Positions 19,033 to 28,202 of a stretch of DNA of 64,000 bases are shown here, piece by piece (position 1 is the first letter of the stretch; the number at the start of each line of letters is the position of its first letter). The DNA lies in NCBI GenBank assembly GCA_016718805.1, contig JADKCP010000007.1, positions 39,793-103,792 on the forward strand, given 5' to 3'. Source of the DNA: Bacteroidota bacterium. Its GTDB lineage: Bacteria; Bacteroidota; Bacteroidia; UBA4408. Below the pieces are notes generated by a model. That model saw only the letters and a list, made by a program, of their open reading frames with translations. It searched no databases and was not told where the DNA came from. The translations under genes were made by a program, and so were the position numbers.

Positions 19033-20274
19033 GTGAAAGCCAATAGTGTTAACAAACGCAAAATCTTTAACGATCCAATCTATGGATTTATTACCCTTCC
19101 GGGAGAATTAATTTTTGATTTGATCGAACATCCCTATTTTCAGCGATTGCGCCGTATAAAGCAATTGGGATTAACTGCATTGGTATATCCGGGTGCATTG
19201 CACACACGTTTTCATCATGCTATGGGTGCAATGTATTTAATGACACAAGCCATCGAAGTTTTACGTTCGAAAGGTGTTGAAATTACTGCAGCTGAAGCTG
19301 AAGGTGTTACTGCAGCAATTTTACTGCACGACATAGGCCATGGTCCATTTTCACACGCACTCGAATCAAGTTTGGTGCATGGGGTGAGTCATGAAAAAAT
19401 TTCGGAATTGTTTATGGATAAGCTCAACCATGAATTTAATGGTGCCTTGAATTTGGCCATAACCATCTTCAAAAATGAGTATCCCAAAAAGTTTTTGCAT
19501 CAATTGGTTTCGAGTCAGCTCGATATGGACCGCTTGGATTATTTGAAACGTGATAGTTTTTTTACCGGTGTGTCAGAAGGAATAATTAGTTCAGATCGCA
19601 TACTAGCCATGCTTACCGTTGTTAACGACTCCTTGGCCATTGAGGCAAAAGGTATTTACAGTATTGAAAAATTTATTATTGCCCGTCGTTTAATGTATTG
19701 GCAAGTGTATTTACACAAAACAGTTTTATCGGCTGAGCATTTGTTGGTGAACATATTATCGCGTGCGAAAGAACTCACTGCAAAAGGGCATCAGTTGTTT
19801 GCAACACCGGCCTTGCAATTGTTATTACAAAACAATTATACCTTACGGGATTTTATTAAGAATGATAAGGTTTTGGATGCTTTCGCAGAATTGGATGATA
19901 ACGATATTTATACTTCAATAAAAGTGTGGATGAACAATAATGACCGCATTTTATCGTTTTTGTGCAGGTGTTTGATGAATCGAAATTTATTTAAAGTTGA
20001 ATTGCAAAATGAGAATTTTTCGAGCGAGAAAATTTCTGAATTAAAAAATAAAGCGCGCAAGAAATATGAACTCAGTGAAGATGAAATTCACTATTTCGTT
20101 TTTACCGAGAGCATAAAAAATTCGGCATACAATCCGAGCAGTGAGCGAATCAGTATTGTGTATAAAGATGGGACAACTGTGGATATTGCGGATGCAGCGG
20201 ATCAGTTAAATATTTCGGTATTGTCGCAAGCAGTGGAGAAATTTTTTATTTGTTATCCTAAGAATTTAGATTAA
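19033..20274 (+). CDS. HD-domain phosphohydrolase (dGTPase-like, COG1078)
   Basis: A 413-residue cytoplasmic protein starting with GTG; no in-frame ATG lies near. HD-domain metal ligands are seen in RFHHAMGAMYL (H61/H62), LLHDIGHGPFSH (H99, D100) and the later SSQLDMDRLDYL. This subgroup is related to dNTP triphosphohydrolases; the exact nucleotide substrate is unknown. A TATTTTTG element at 18997-19004 may be its -7 box. In other Bacteroidota, as I recall, this gene commonly precedes lpxD, as it does here. Confidence 0.9.
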   Translation: MKANSVNKRKIFNDPIYGFITLPGELIFDLIEHPYFQRLRRIKQLGLTALVYPGALHTRFHHAMGAMYLMTQAIEVLRSKGVEITAAEAEGVTAAILLHDIGHGPFSHALESSLVHGVSHEKISELFMDKLNHEFNGALNLAITIFKNEYPKKFLHQLVSSQLDMDRLDYLKRDSFFTGVSEGIISSDRILAMLTVVNDSLAIEAKGIYSIEKFIIARRLMYWQVYLHKTVLSAEHLLVNILSRAKELTAKGHQLFATPALQLLLQNNYTLRDFIKNDKVLDAFAELDDNDIYTSIKVWMNNNDRILSFLCRCLMNRNLFKVELQNENFSSEKISELKNKARKKYELSEDEIHYFVFTESIKNSAYNPSSERISIVYKDGTTVDIADAADQLNISVLSQAVEKFFICYPKNLD

Positions 20275-20284
20275 CTATTTTCAA

Positions 20285-20318
20285 CAGGAATGCGGATTAT
20301 TAGGATTGTCGAGGATTT
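20285..20318 (+). repeat. Degenerate interspersed GGATT-rich element, copy 2
   Basis: Contains TGCGGATTATTAGGATTGTC, the counterpart of the inverted copy at 7589-7630. It lies directly after the stop of the HD-domain gene. No inverted arms are obvious. Confidence 0.4.
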
Positions 20319-20528
20319 ATTTTGAGTTATAGTTAACTTATCATTTTACATCAATAAATTAAACTGTGCTGCAATTGCCGATTTGCATTACGAATAATAG
20401 TTTTCATCCAACTTTTTGATTTCGTACATTTCAATGTTTTTGTGGCGAAAATTTTTTACTTCTTTGTAAGCAGATTAAAAGATCACATTCTTTCATCCGG
20501 ATATACTTTTCTCAACGATTTTGAGAAA

Positions 20529-20559
20529 TTGGCTAAACCTAGAAAAAATTATACTTTTG
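20529..20559 (+). promoter_or_regulatory. Promoter for lpxD, near-leaderless
   Basis: TTG at 20529-20531 and TACTTTTG at 20552-20559 are 20 nt apart, an excellent consensus match. The -7 box ends only 4 nt before the ATG at 20564, so the transcript should start at or within a few bases of the start codon. Confidence 0.6.
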
Positions 20560-20563
20560 AAAC

Positions 20564-21581
20564 ATGGAATTTACAGCAGCACAAATAGCAGCGCAACTAA
20601 ATGGTGTAGTTGAAGGAAACCCTGAAGCTAAAGTTAGTTCGCTTTCAAAAATAGAAGAAGGACGAGCAGGAACCTTATCCTTTTTGGCCAATCCAAAATA
20701 TGCTCAATACATTTATAGTACTGAAGCTTCGGTAGTTATTGTTAGTACTGATTTTATTGCCGAACAACCAGTGAAAGCTACCCTTGTTCGTGTAGCCGAT
20801 GCGTATAAAAGCTTTGCCACTTTGCTGGAGTTTTACAATCAAATAAAATTAAAAAAAGCAGGGATTGAACAACCCAGTTTTATTTCTGACAAAGCAAGTA
20901 TTGGCGAAAATGTATGTGGGAGCCTTTGCCTATGTTGGTAGTGGTGCGAAAATTGGAAAAAATGTAAAAATTTACCCGCATAGTTTTATTGGCGATAATG
21001 TGGTTATTGGTGATGACACTACCCTATTTTCGGGAGTGAAAATATACAGCGATTGCAGTGTTGGAGCGCATTGCACTTTGCATTCAGGAGTAATTATTGG
21101 TGGAGATGGTTTTGGTTTTGCACCCAATAGCGAAAACAATTACAACAAAGTTCCACAAATCGGTAATGTAGTAATTGAGGACCGCGTTGAAATTGGTTCT
21201 AACACAACAATCGACAGGGCTACATTAGGCTCAACCATTGTTCGTAAAGGGGTGAAATTAGATAACCTTATTCAAATTGCACACAACGTAGAAATAGGAG
21301 AAAATACGGTAATTGCTGCACAAACAGGAATAGCCGGTTCAACTAAAATTGGACGCGATTGCATGATTGGCGGGCAAGTAGGAATAGTTGGACATATCAG
21401 CATAGCAAACGGAGTAAAAATAGCTGCTCAATCGGGAATTGGACAAAGCATAAGCAAAGAAAACGAAATTGTACAAGGCTCCCCTGCCTTTAACATTGGT
21501 GAATACAAACGCTCTTACGTAGTTTTCCGAAATTTACCAGATTTGCAAAACCGGGTGAAGGATATTGAAAAAACTAAGTAA
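20564..21581 (+). pseudogene. lpxD: UDP-3-O-acylglucosamine N-acyltransferase LpxD, frameshifted
   Basis: LpxD adds the second hydroxyacyl chain in lipid A synthesis. The N-terminal uridine-binding domain (EFTAAQIAAQLNG, TLSFLANPKY) reads in one frame from 20564 but stops at 20941. The left-handed beta-helix hexapeptide repeats (YVGAFAYVGSGAKIGKNV, then NLIQIAHNVEIGENT with the catalytic His) continue in another frame to 21581. The break is at 20911-20917: GAAAATGTATGTGGG would read through if it were GAAAATGTATATGTGGG, so two bases of a TA repeat appear to be missing. Restored length would be 339 residues, normal for LpxD. Either a real mutation or an assembly error; lpxC-fabZ and lpxA, usual neighbours, are absent downstream. 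Confidence 0.88.
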
Positions 21582-21703
21582 CGATTAGTAGCTTATTACT
21601 TTTAATTAGCTTCAGGTTATTCCACATTCTTAGCTTAGTTTACAACTATGCTTTTCATGCTTTTTTCTCATACATCAATATATATATTAGTTTAAAAATA
21701 ATT

Positions 21704-21909
21704 CAGTGTAGTTACAAACTACGCTGAGTTGTGGTTGAAAAATATTTCGGGTGTAGTAAATGTGTTCGAAATTTTACTGATTAAAGCACAGTGTTCTAAA
21801 TTTTACTGATTAAAACACACGAATCTGAAGATTCGCGCGAGTAAAGGCGAGTAAGGGTGTATGCTATCGTGTTACAAAATATTTCAGCGTAGTTGCAAAC
21901 TACGCTGAG
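21704..21909. repeat. Upstream outlier copies of the CGTAGTT palindrome plus a small tandem repeat
   Basis: Two copies of the palindrome with arms CAGCGTAGTT and AACTACGCTG around a 3-nt loop: a slightly diverged one at 21704-21728 and a perfect one at 21885-21909. Between them lie a tandem pair (21761-21790 and 21791-21819, each containing AAATTTTACTGATTAAA and bounded by GTGTT/CACA) and a hairpin CGAATC-TGAA-GATTCG near 21820-21835. The whole 451-bp gap from 21582 to 22032 holds no gene. Confidence 0.75.
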
Positions 21910-22014
21910 TTGTTTATTCTATGCAAATTTTCTAAAATTTAAGTTATTTTAATTCCATCCAAATTAACTGTACAAAAACTTATTAAACGGTTAGTTTGAA
22001 ATAGTTAATGTAGT

Positions 22015-22022
22015 TAAATTTG
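22015..22022 (+). promoter_or_regulatory. -7 element for the fibronectin-like T9SS gene
   Basis: TAAATTTG matches the Bacteroidota -7 consensus. A TTTG at 21995-21998 is 16 nt upstream, closer than ideal. Transcription would begin within a few bases of the ATG at 22033. Confidence 0.45.
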
Positions 22023-22032
22023 TTTAAAAAAA

Positions 22033-24198
22033 ATGAACTTGAAAAAGTTACTTTTAGTTATCCTAACCAGTTTGGTTAATATTAATTTTACTTTAGCCTG
22101 TACCAATGGTACCGCATATAGCAGTCAAATTTTTAATGCACCTGTATTTAGTCCAACTATAATTACAAATGGTACAAGTACCTGCATAAATTCAGGTCAA
22201 TATTTTAAAATGGGCACAAGCGCAGGGGTTTATTACCAAGTAAATTCAAGCATCAGTACCGATTATGTAACTGTTACTGACAACAATGGATTTTTAGTTG
22301 GATCAGGCAATCAGCCTTATATATTTCAAACCAATACCGTAAGTACCGTGCATATTTACATACATGCAAGTTCTTTATGTCCGTATGATAATTTATGTAG
22401 GGCAATTTCGGTTAGTTTAGGGCAAGTTGTTCCCTTTATAAATACTTATCCTAGCGTAACACAAATTACATCGACTACGGCAACTAGCGGCGGACTTATT
22501 ACAAATAACGGTTCATCCGCACCTAGCACCTTTGGAGTTGCATATTCAATAAACCCTAATCCAACAATTGCGAATACAAAAAAAATTGGTTCTAGTACCG
22601 GAGGAGGTTATTTTACTTGCAATCTTACCAACTTAAGTCCTAATACTACTTATTATCTGCGTGCTTATGCCACCAATTTGGCAGGCACCGGTTATGGTTC
22701 TCAGGTAACTTTTACTACAGCACCAAGTGGCTGTTTAGGTACTACCCAAAGTCCATCCAACACCGTAAACGGTTCTATGAACGTTGGTCAAGTAAATACT
22801 GTAGCTTCATGTGTCTATGCTGGTACTTACTCATACGTTAGTTTTTATGCCGGCAATTATACCATTAGCTCAAGCATTGCTACCGACATAATTACTGTTA
22901 CTACTTCAAACAATGTTGTTGTTAGCAAGGGAAAAACTCCATTAGCTCTTTCTGTTCCATCGGGTAATGGTTTAAGAGTGCATATTCATAAGGATACTTT
23001 ATGTGGCGCAGAAGCAACATGTAGAGTGATTACCTTTGTTCGGAATTCACAGAATTCATCTCCTTCCCTCATTACCACTTCTGTAAATTCAATTACTTTT
23101 TCATCGGCTAATGCTGGTGGTTATATCAATAATGCCGGTTCTGCTGCGGTTACATCACGCGGATTATGTTACTCAACTTCACCCAATCCAACAATTAGTG
23201 GAACTACGCTGCTAGCAGGTACCGGAACAGGTGTATTTTCAGTTTCGCTCATCGGATTAAACGCAGCAACTAAATATTACTTGCGCGCATTTGCAACAAA
23301 TTCTACAGGAACTTCATATGGTCAGGAAATTTCTTTTACCACCTCCAATGCTGTATTAGCAAATGTAAGTACCAACAATGTAATCTTGATTACGGATACT
23401 ACAGCTCAATCGGGTGGTAACGTAACTAGCGCCGGTTCAGCACCTGTTACAGCAAAAGGAATATGCTACTCAACTAGTGCTAATCCTACCACAGCAGATA
23501 TAGTAGTTAACGGAGGTTCAGGACTAGGTGGATTTACAAATAGTTTAGTGAATTTAACACCCGGCACTACCTATCATGTTAGAGCATTTGCAACCACTGC
23601 AGCAGGTACATCTTATGGCATTAATCGTACTTTCACTACCACTGCTCCTATTTTAGCAACAATTTCAACTACTGCGGTCACAAACATAACTAGCACCACT
23701 GCTGTTAGCGGCGGAAATGTGTCAAGTGCCGGAGGATCCTCTGTTAGTTCAAGAGGTGTTTGTTATAGCACTTCACCCAATCCTACATTGGCCGACAATA
23801 TTAATTCGGGAGGCAGTGGAACCGGTTTATTTACTAGCAACCTTAGTGGTTTGTTGCCTAATACTACTTATTATTTGAGAGCCTATGCAACCAACAATAC
23901 CGGAACAGCATACGGCATCCAGGAAACTTTTACAACTAGCAACCCAACCTCAATTCTGACCCATTCATCTGATGAAACTGTACTTGTTGGTCCTAATCCT
24001 TTTATTGATGAAATTTACATTGATTTAGGGCCAACTTCTAAACCACATTCCATTCGTATCTATGATTGTTTTGGTAGGATGGTTCAAACTGAGAATTTTA
24101 GTTCAACACAAAAATTTATTGAAGTAAAGAAACTTCCAGGAGGTATTTATTTTATAGAGATAGATAGTATTGGCATGCATAAGTTGATTAAGAACTAA
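22033..24198 (+). CDS. T9SS-sorted protein with four Fn3-like repeats and a duplicated Cys domain
   Basis: A 721-residue secreted protein. Signal peptide 1-22. An unnamed domain of about 105 residues with conserved cysteines occurs twice (about 23-138 and 233-338); both copies end in a VHIH or VHIYIH motif, then LC and CR. Four beta-sandwich repeats of about 90 residues follow the pattern GG(N)xxxxG, GxxYSxxPNPT, NLxPxTTYYLRAYATN, GTxYG and FTT, positioned one after the first Cys domain and three after the second. The C-terminus is a T9SS type A sorting domain (VGPNPFIDEIYID). No enzyme motif is visible; likely a surface adhesin-like or structural protein. Palindromic repeats of the same family lie on both sides of the gene. 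Confidence 0.88.
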   Translation: MNLKKLLLVILTSLVNINFTLACTNGTAYSSQIFNAPVFSPTIITNGTSTCINSGQYFKMGTSAGVYYQVNSSISTDYVTVTDNNGFLVGSGNQPYIFQTNTVSTVHIYIHASSLCPYDNLCRAISVSLGQVVPFINTYPSVTQITSTTATSGGLITNNGSSAPSTFGVAYSINPNPTIANTKKIGSSTGGGYFTCNLTNLSPNTTYYLRAYATNLAGTGYGSQVTFTTAPSGCLGTTQSPSNTVNGSMNVGQVNTVASCVYAGTYSYVSFYAGNYTISSSIATDIITVTTSNNVVVSKGKTPLALSVPSGNGLRVHIHKDTLCGAEATCRVITFVRNSQNSSPSLITTSVNSITFSSANAGGYINNAGSAAVTSRGLCYSTSPNPTISGTTLLAGTGTGVFSVSLIGLNAATKYYLRAFATNSTGTSYGQEISFTTSNAVLANVSTNNVILITDTTAQSGGNVTSAGSAPVTAKGICYSTSANPTTADIVVNGGSGLGGFTNSLVNLTPGTTYHVRAFATTAAGTSYGINRTFTTTAPILATISTTAVTNITSTTAVSGGNVSSAGGSSVSSRGVCYSTSPNPTLADNINSGGSGTGLFTSNLSGLLPNTTYYLRAYATNNTGTAYGIQETFTTSNPTSILTHSSDETVLVGPNPFIDEIYIDLGPTSKPHSIRIYDCFGRMVQTENFSSTQKFIEVKKLPGGIYFIEIDSIGMHKLIKN

Positions 24199-24241
24199 TC
24201 ACAGCGGAAACTAATTATTAGGAAATTTATTTATTCTTAAA

Positions 24242-25045
24242 ACTAAGCGTAGTAGTTAGCTACGCTTAGTATAGGAAGTTTGTTTATTGCGTTTCAAACG
24301 CAAATTTTAAGACATCCTCGTTGCAAACGAGGACGAGTGAGAGAGAAAATATTTCAGCGTAGTTGCAAACTACGCTGAGTATAGAGGGACGAAACGAGTG
24401 AGAGCAAACGAGGACGAGTGAGAGGGAATATATTTCAGCGTAGTTGCAAACTACGCTGAGTAAAGGAAGTTTGTTTATTGCGTTACAAACGCAAATTTTA
24501 AAACATCCTCGTTGCAAACGAGGACAAGTGAGAGAGAATATATTTCAGCGTAGTTGCAAACTACGCTGAGTATAGGAAGTTTGTTTATTGCGTTACAAAC
24601 GCAAATTTTAAGACATCCTCGTTGCAAACGAGGACGAGTGAGAGAGAATATATTTCAGCGTAGTTGCAAACTACGCTGAGTATAGAGGGACGAGACGAGT
24701 GAGAGCAAACGAGGACGAGTGAGAGAATATATTTCAGCGTAGTTGCAAACTACGCTGAGTATAGGAAGTTTGTTTATTGCGTTACAAACGCAAATTTTAA
24801 GACATCCTCGTTGCAAACGAGGACGAGTGAGAGGGAATATATTTCAGCGTAGTTGCAAACTACGCTGAGTATAGGAAGTTGTTTTATTGCGTTACAAACG
24901 CAAATTTTAAGACATCCTCGTTGCAAACGATGACGAGTGAGAGAATATATTTCAGCTTAGTTGCAAACTACGCTGAGTATAGGAAGTTTGTTTATTGCGT
25001 TTCAAACGCAAATTTTAAGACATCCTCGTTGCAAACGAGGACGAG
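24242..25045. repeat. Tandem array of GTTNCAAAC-apex palindromes (110/80-bp units)
   Basis: Seven copies of the CAGCGTAGTT/AACTACGCTG palindrome start at 24355, 24436, 24546, 24656, 24735, 24845 and 24953 (the last with one mismatch). Steps are 81, 110, 110, 79, 110 and 108 bp. Long units also contain TTGCGTT-ACA-AACGCAA and TCCTCGTT-GCA-AACGAGGA hairpins; short units carry AGGGACGA(A/G)ACGAGTGAGAG instead. The first unit begins with a different perfect 11-bp palindrome, ACTAAGCGTAG/CTACGCTTAGT at 24242-24270. All three hairpins share a GTT-N3-AAC apex. The array fills the gap between convergent genes and ends 9 bp from the ccmF stop. No coding potential; not CRISPR because the intervening sequence is also repeated. 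Confidence 0.92.
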
Positions 25046-25054
25046 AAGTATAGA

Positions 25055-27474
25055 TTAGGCAAGTCTTGTACTTTGCTTCAAACGATGCACGATGGCTAAA
25101 ATAGTGCCTATAATCATCACCAAACAACCCATCCAAAGTATATTGATTCCCGGGAAAATAATGGCTTTTAGAATAATAAAATCTTTTGCATTTCCCTTTT
25201 TCTCTTGAAGGCTAATGTCGAGTTTACCATTTTCGGTATTTATTTTTGTGAAATTGAATTTTAGTCCTAACGCAGGAACAGAAGCTTCTTCGGGTATTAC
25301 ATAATTGTTTTTGATAACAAATAAAGGCATGGCGTGATAGGTTTGACTATTGATATCAATCACACGCAAATCGGCACCTACAGCAATATCGCTGTCGCCC
25401 AATTGATGCAAATTACGATCGATGTTTTTTACCAAACCTTCTAAAATAACTATACCGTTGCTGGCAAATAAGGTGTCGCCAATTTTCATGGATGTTGTTT
25501 TTGCTTCCTTATAGCCAACTGTATCTTCGGCTTTTTGCTCCAAATCGGCGTAGGTAATATGAGTGTACACATCTTTGTGCAAAAAGTGACGTGTATCGGG
25601 TTCGGCTATATTTCCCATTCGTGGATTGGTTTGCACCAAAGGATGCAAGGTAAACTCAGGAATATAGTTGCCGGAATTGTCCTTACGCATGTAATCGATT
25701 TGGTAATAAATATTGGGAGCTTCACTGCGCTTTCCTTTATAACTAACATAATAATCGCCCATGCGCAAAGTATCATTTTGACGCAACATAATGTTATCGC
25801 TATTGCTGAAATCCTTTCCCAACTTCGAAATGTCAACTCCTGATGTGTTCGATGAAATGGTTTCGCTCATGCTTGTACTCACCAAGGCTCCCAATAATAT
25901 CATACCAAACCCAACGTGCGCAACCGATGATCCTGCTTTTGAAATTTTTCCCTTTAGCACCCGAATTGCATAATCGGCGTTCGCAATAATCGCAAACAGT
26001 GAAGTAAACAATAAGGCATAATGAAATGGTTTATTCATCCCTAAACCAAAGGCAGTAATCACGGTGAGCACAGCAGCAATACTTACCGACACGCTAATTT
26101 TTTTATAAAACTCATTCATGTTGGTTTTACGAAACTTAAAAAATTGTCCTACTCCAATTAAACTAGAAACCAAAATAGCGAAGGGAACTTGCCATGAATT
26201 GTAGTGTTCAACGGCCTTAAGCGGTGGAGCTATGTTGCTTCCGAACACCTTATTGATAACCGGAATGCTAGTTGTCGCAATAATTTGAAAAGAGGAAATC
26301 AATAAAACCAAAGCTCCAATAAACATCCAGAACTCACGTGAAGTAGCTGATTCTTCCTCGACTAGTGTTGGAATTTTTTTCCAGTTTCTTACCAATAAAA
26401 CAATGGCCCATCCCAAGAAAAACAACAAGTAAACCAGCAATTGACCACTCATTCCTAAATCGGTAAATGCGTGCACGGAAGTATCACCCAAGATGCCGCT
26501 GCGTGTTAAGAAAGTTGAATAAAGTATGAGTAAAAAAGTAAGAATAATTAGGATAAAACTTGTAGATAAGGATTGTCCGTTATTTTTGTTGATAAGCATA
26601 ACGTGAGCTCCTGCAACAAAAGTTAACCAGGGAACCAATGAAGCATTCTCAACAGGATCCCATGCCCAGAAGCCACCAAAACTAAGCGATTCATAGGCCC
26701 AAGCTCCTCCCATTAAAATACCGGTACCCAATATCATTACCCCAAAAAAGGTCCAGGGCAAAGCAGGTTTCAACCATTCGGTATATTGCTTTTTCCACAA
26801 TCCTGCCATGGCATAAGCAAAAGGAACCAAAGTAGAAGCAAAACCTAAAAACAAAATAGGTGGATGAATGGTCATCCAATAATTTTGCAGCAATGGATTA
26901 AGACCTCTTCCATCTAAGTTTTGCAAATAAGTTGGAATTTTTACGAATGGCAAATTCATAAATTCGGGATGTTCGCGCAACAGCACAAATGGATTTGAAC
27001 CAAGGCGATAGTCAAAAACAAAAATCCCTAAAAGCATGCTTGCTAAAAACACTTGTACACTGCTTACTACAGCCATTACAGGAGCTTCCCAGGTTTTTGA
27101 AAACTTTAATAAGATTAGACCAAGTATCACATGCCAAAAACTCCACAATAGAAAGCTGCCCTCCTGCCCTTCCCAAAAACAAGACAACATGTAGCGCACG
27201 GGTAAAGCTCGACTGCTATGTTGCCAAACATATTGATACTCGAAATAATGATTCAATATCATGTAAAATAAAGTAGCCATGATACCTATTACAGAAAAGG
27301 CATGTAATCCAAAACTCATGCGAGCAATTCTTCGCCAGGAATTTTCCAATTCAGCTTCACGACTAGCTAAGGTGTATGAAACAAAGGAAAGCAAAGCTGC
27401 CACAAAGGATAGAACAACAAAAAGTTTCCAAGCTGACCGGGTACTAAATGCTCACCTATATAATTAATTTGCAT
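25055..27474 (-). CDS. ccmF: Cytochrome c biogenesis protein CcmF/CcsA family, N-terminal frameshift
   Basis: A large heme-handling membrane protein that delivers heme to apocytochrome c in the periplasm. It has many membrane helices, the tryptophan-rich WWD-type motif GGFWAWDPVENASLVPW and a C-terminal periplasmic domain. The gene's natural start is the ATG at 27474: MQINYIGEHLVPGQLG reads in that frame, but KLFVVLSFVAALLSF continues in another. One base is missing from the A-run at 27427-27425 (minus strand AAA instead of AAAA). Adding it gives 806 residues. Without repair the only downstream start is a GTG at 27403, which would delete part of the first helix. Last gene of the ccm operon. 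Confidence 0.88.
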
Positions 27475-27573
27475 GGATGTTTGTTAGGAGGATGTTTGGT
27501 TCTAAAAAAATGATGTAGAAATTTGAAACTGAAATACTGCGGTACTTGTAACAATTACAAAGGCCTTACTAAG

Positions 27574-27966
27574 TTATTTGGCAGTAAGTTCAACTTGTCC
27601 GTTGTTGTATTTTGATGGGCATTTCATCAATATTTTATCGGCATGAAATACATCTCCGGTAGCTTTACCTGTTATTACAATTTGCTCGGAGCGCTCAAAA
27701 TCCTGTGGTTTGGTGCCTTTAAATTCAACCTTTAATTCGGTGCCTGCATTGTCCTTCATGTAGAAGCTAAACAAATTTGCATTTACTTCGGGATTGTATT
27801 CCAATGCTTTTTCTTTGTTTAATTTCCCTACCACATGGTATTCAGTATCGGGATTTTTAGCTGCATCGGCAAAGGTTGAGTAGGTACTAGAATCGGCAAC
27901 GGTGCTCATAATTGCAGCAATAGCAACGGCTATAACTACAATAAAAACGATGTGTATTTTTTTCAT
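27574..27966 (-). CDS. ccmE: Cytochrome c maturation protein CcmE, CxxxY type
   Basis: A 130-residue periplasmic heme chaperone with one N-terminal membrane anchor (about 5-22) and an OB-fold domain. CcmE takes heme from CcmC and hands it to CcmF through a covalent bond. The usual heme-binding His is replaced by Cys in the motif CPSKY near residue 115, which matches the CxxxY variant described for archaeal and Desulfovibrio CcmE. It is 7 bp from ccmD. Confidence 0.9.
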   Translation of the reverse strand: MKKIHIVFIVVIAVAIAAIMSTVADSSTYSTFADAAKNPDTEYHVVGKLNKEKALEYNPEVNANLFSFYMKDNAGTELKVEFKGTKPQDFERSEQIVITGKATGDVFHADKILMKCPSKYNNGQVELTAK

Positions 27967-27973
27967 GTAAGAT

Positions 27974-28189
27974 TTATTTTTTCAATTCTTTCTCCAGTTT
28001 ACTAAGCTTGCTGTCGAGTCGGCTTAAGTAAATAACTATTCCAACAAAAATGATTAACAGCACTGTTACTACAACATATATTTTACCGGAAGAACGCATG
28101 GTATCGGCCATTTCAACCGGTGCTGCTTCCTGCGCAAGAGCTGCAGCAGAAATAAGTAAAGAGCTCAAAAACAGAATAAATTTATTCAT
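27974..28189 (-). CDS. ccmD: CcmD-like small membrane protein
   Basis: A 71-residue protein with a signal-like hydrophobic N-terminus ending LAQEAAPV, a single membrane helix (about 37-55) and a charged cytoplasmic tail with Lys-Leu repeats (LDSKLSKLEKELKK). Size, position between ccmC and ccmE, and topology fit CcmD, which helps release heme-loaded CcmE from the CcmABC complex. Sequence identity alone would not identify it. Confidence 0.8.
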   Translation of the reverse strand: MNKFILFLSSLLISAAALAQEAAPVEMADTMRSSGKIYVVVTVLLIIFVGIVIYLSRLDSKLSKLEKELKK

Positions 28190-28202
28190 AAAAAGCTGAT
28201 AA

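Noticed and set aside
24284..24517. 77-codon minus-strand ORF in the first array
   Set aside because: Made of repeat units, internally duplicated and without coding character.
24242..25045. CRISPR array
   Set aside because: The spacing sequence between palindromes is itself repeated, units are 80-110 bp, and no cas gene is present.
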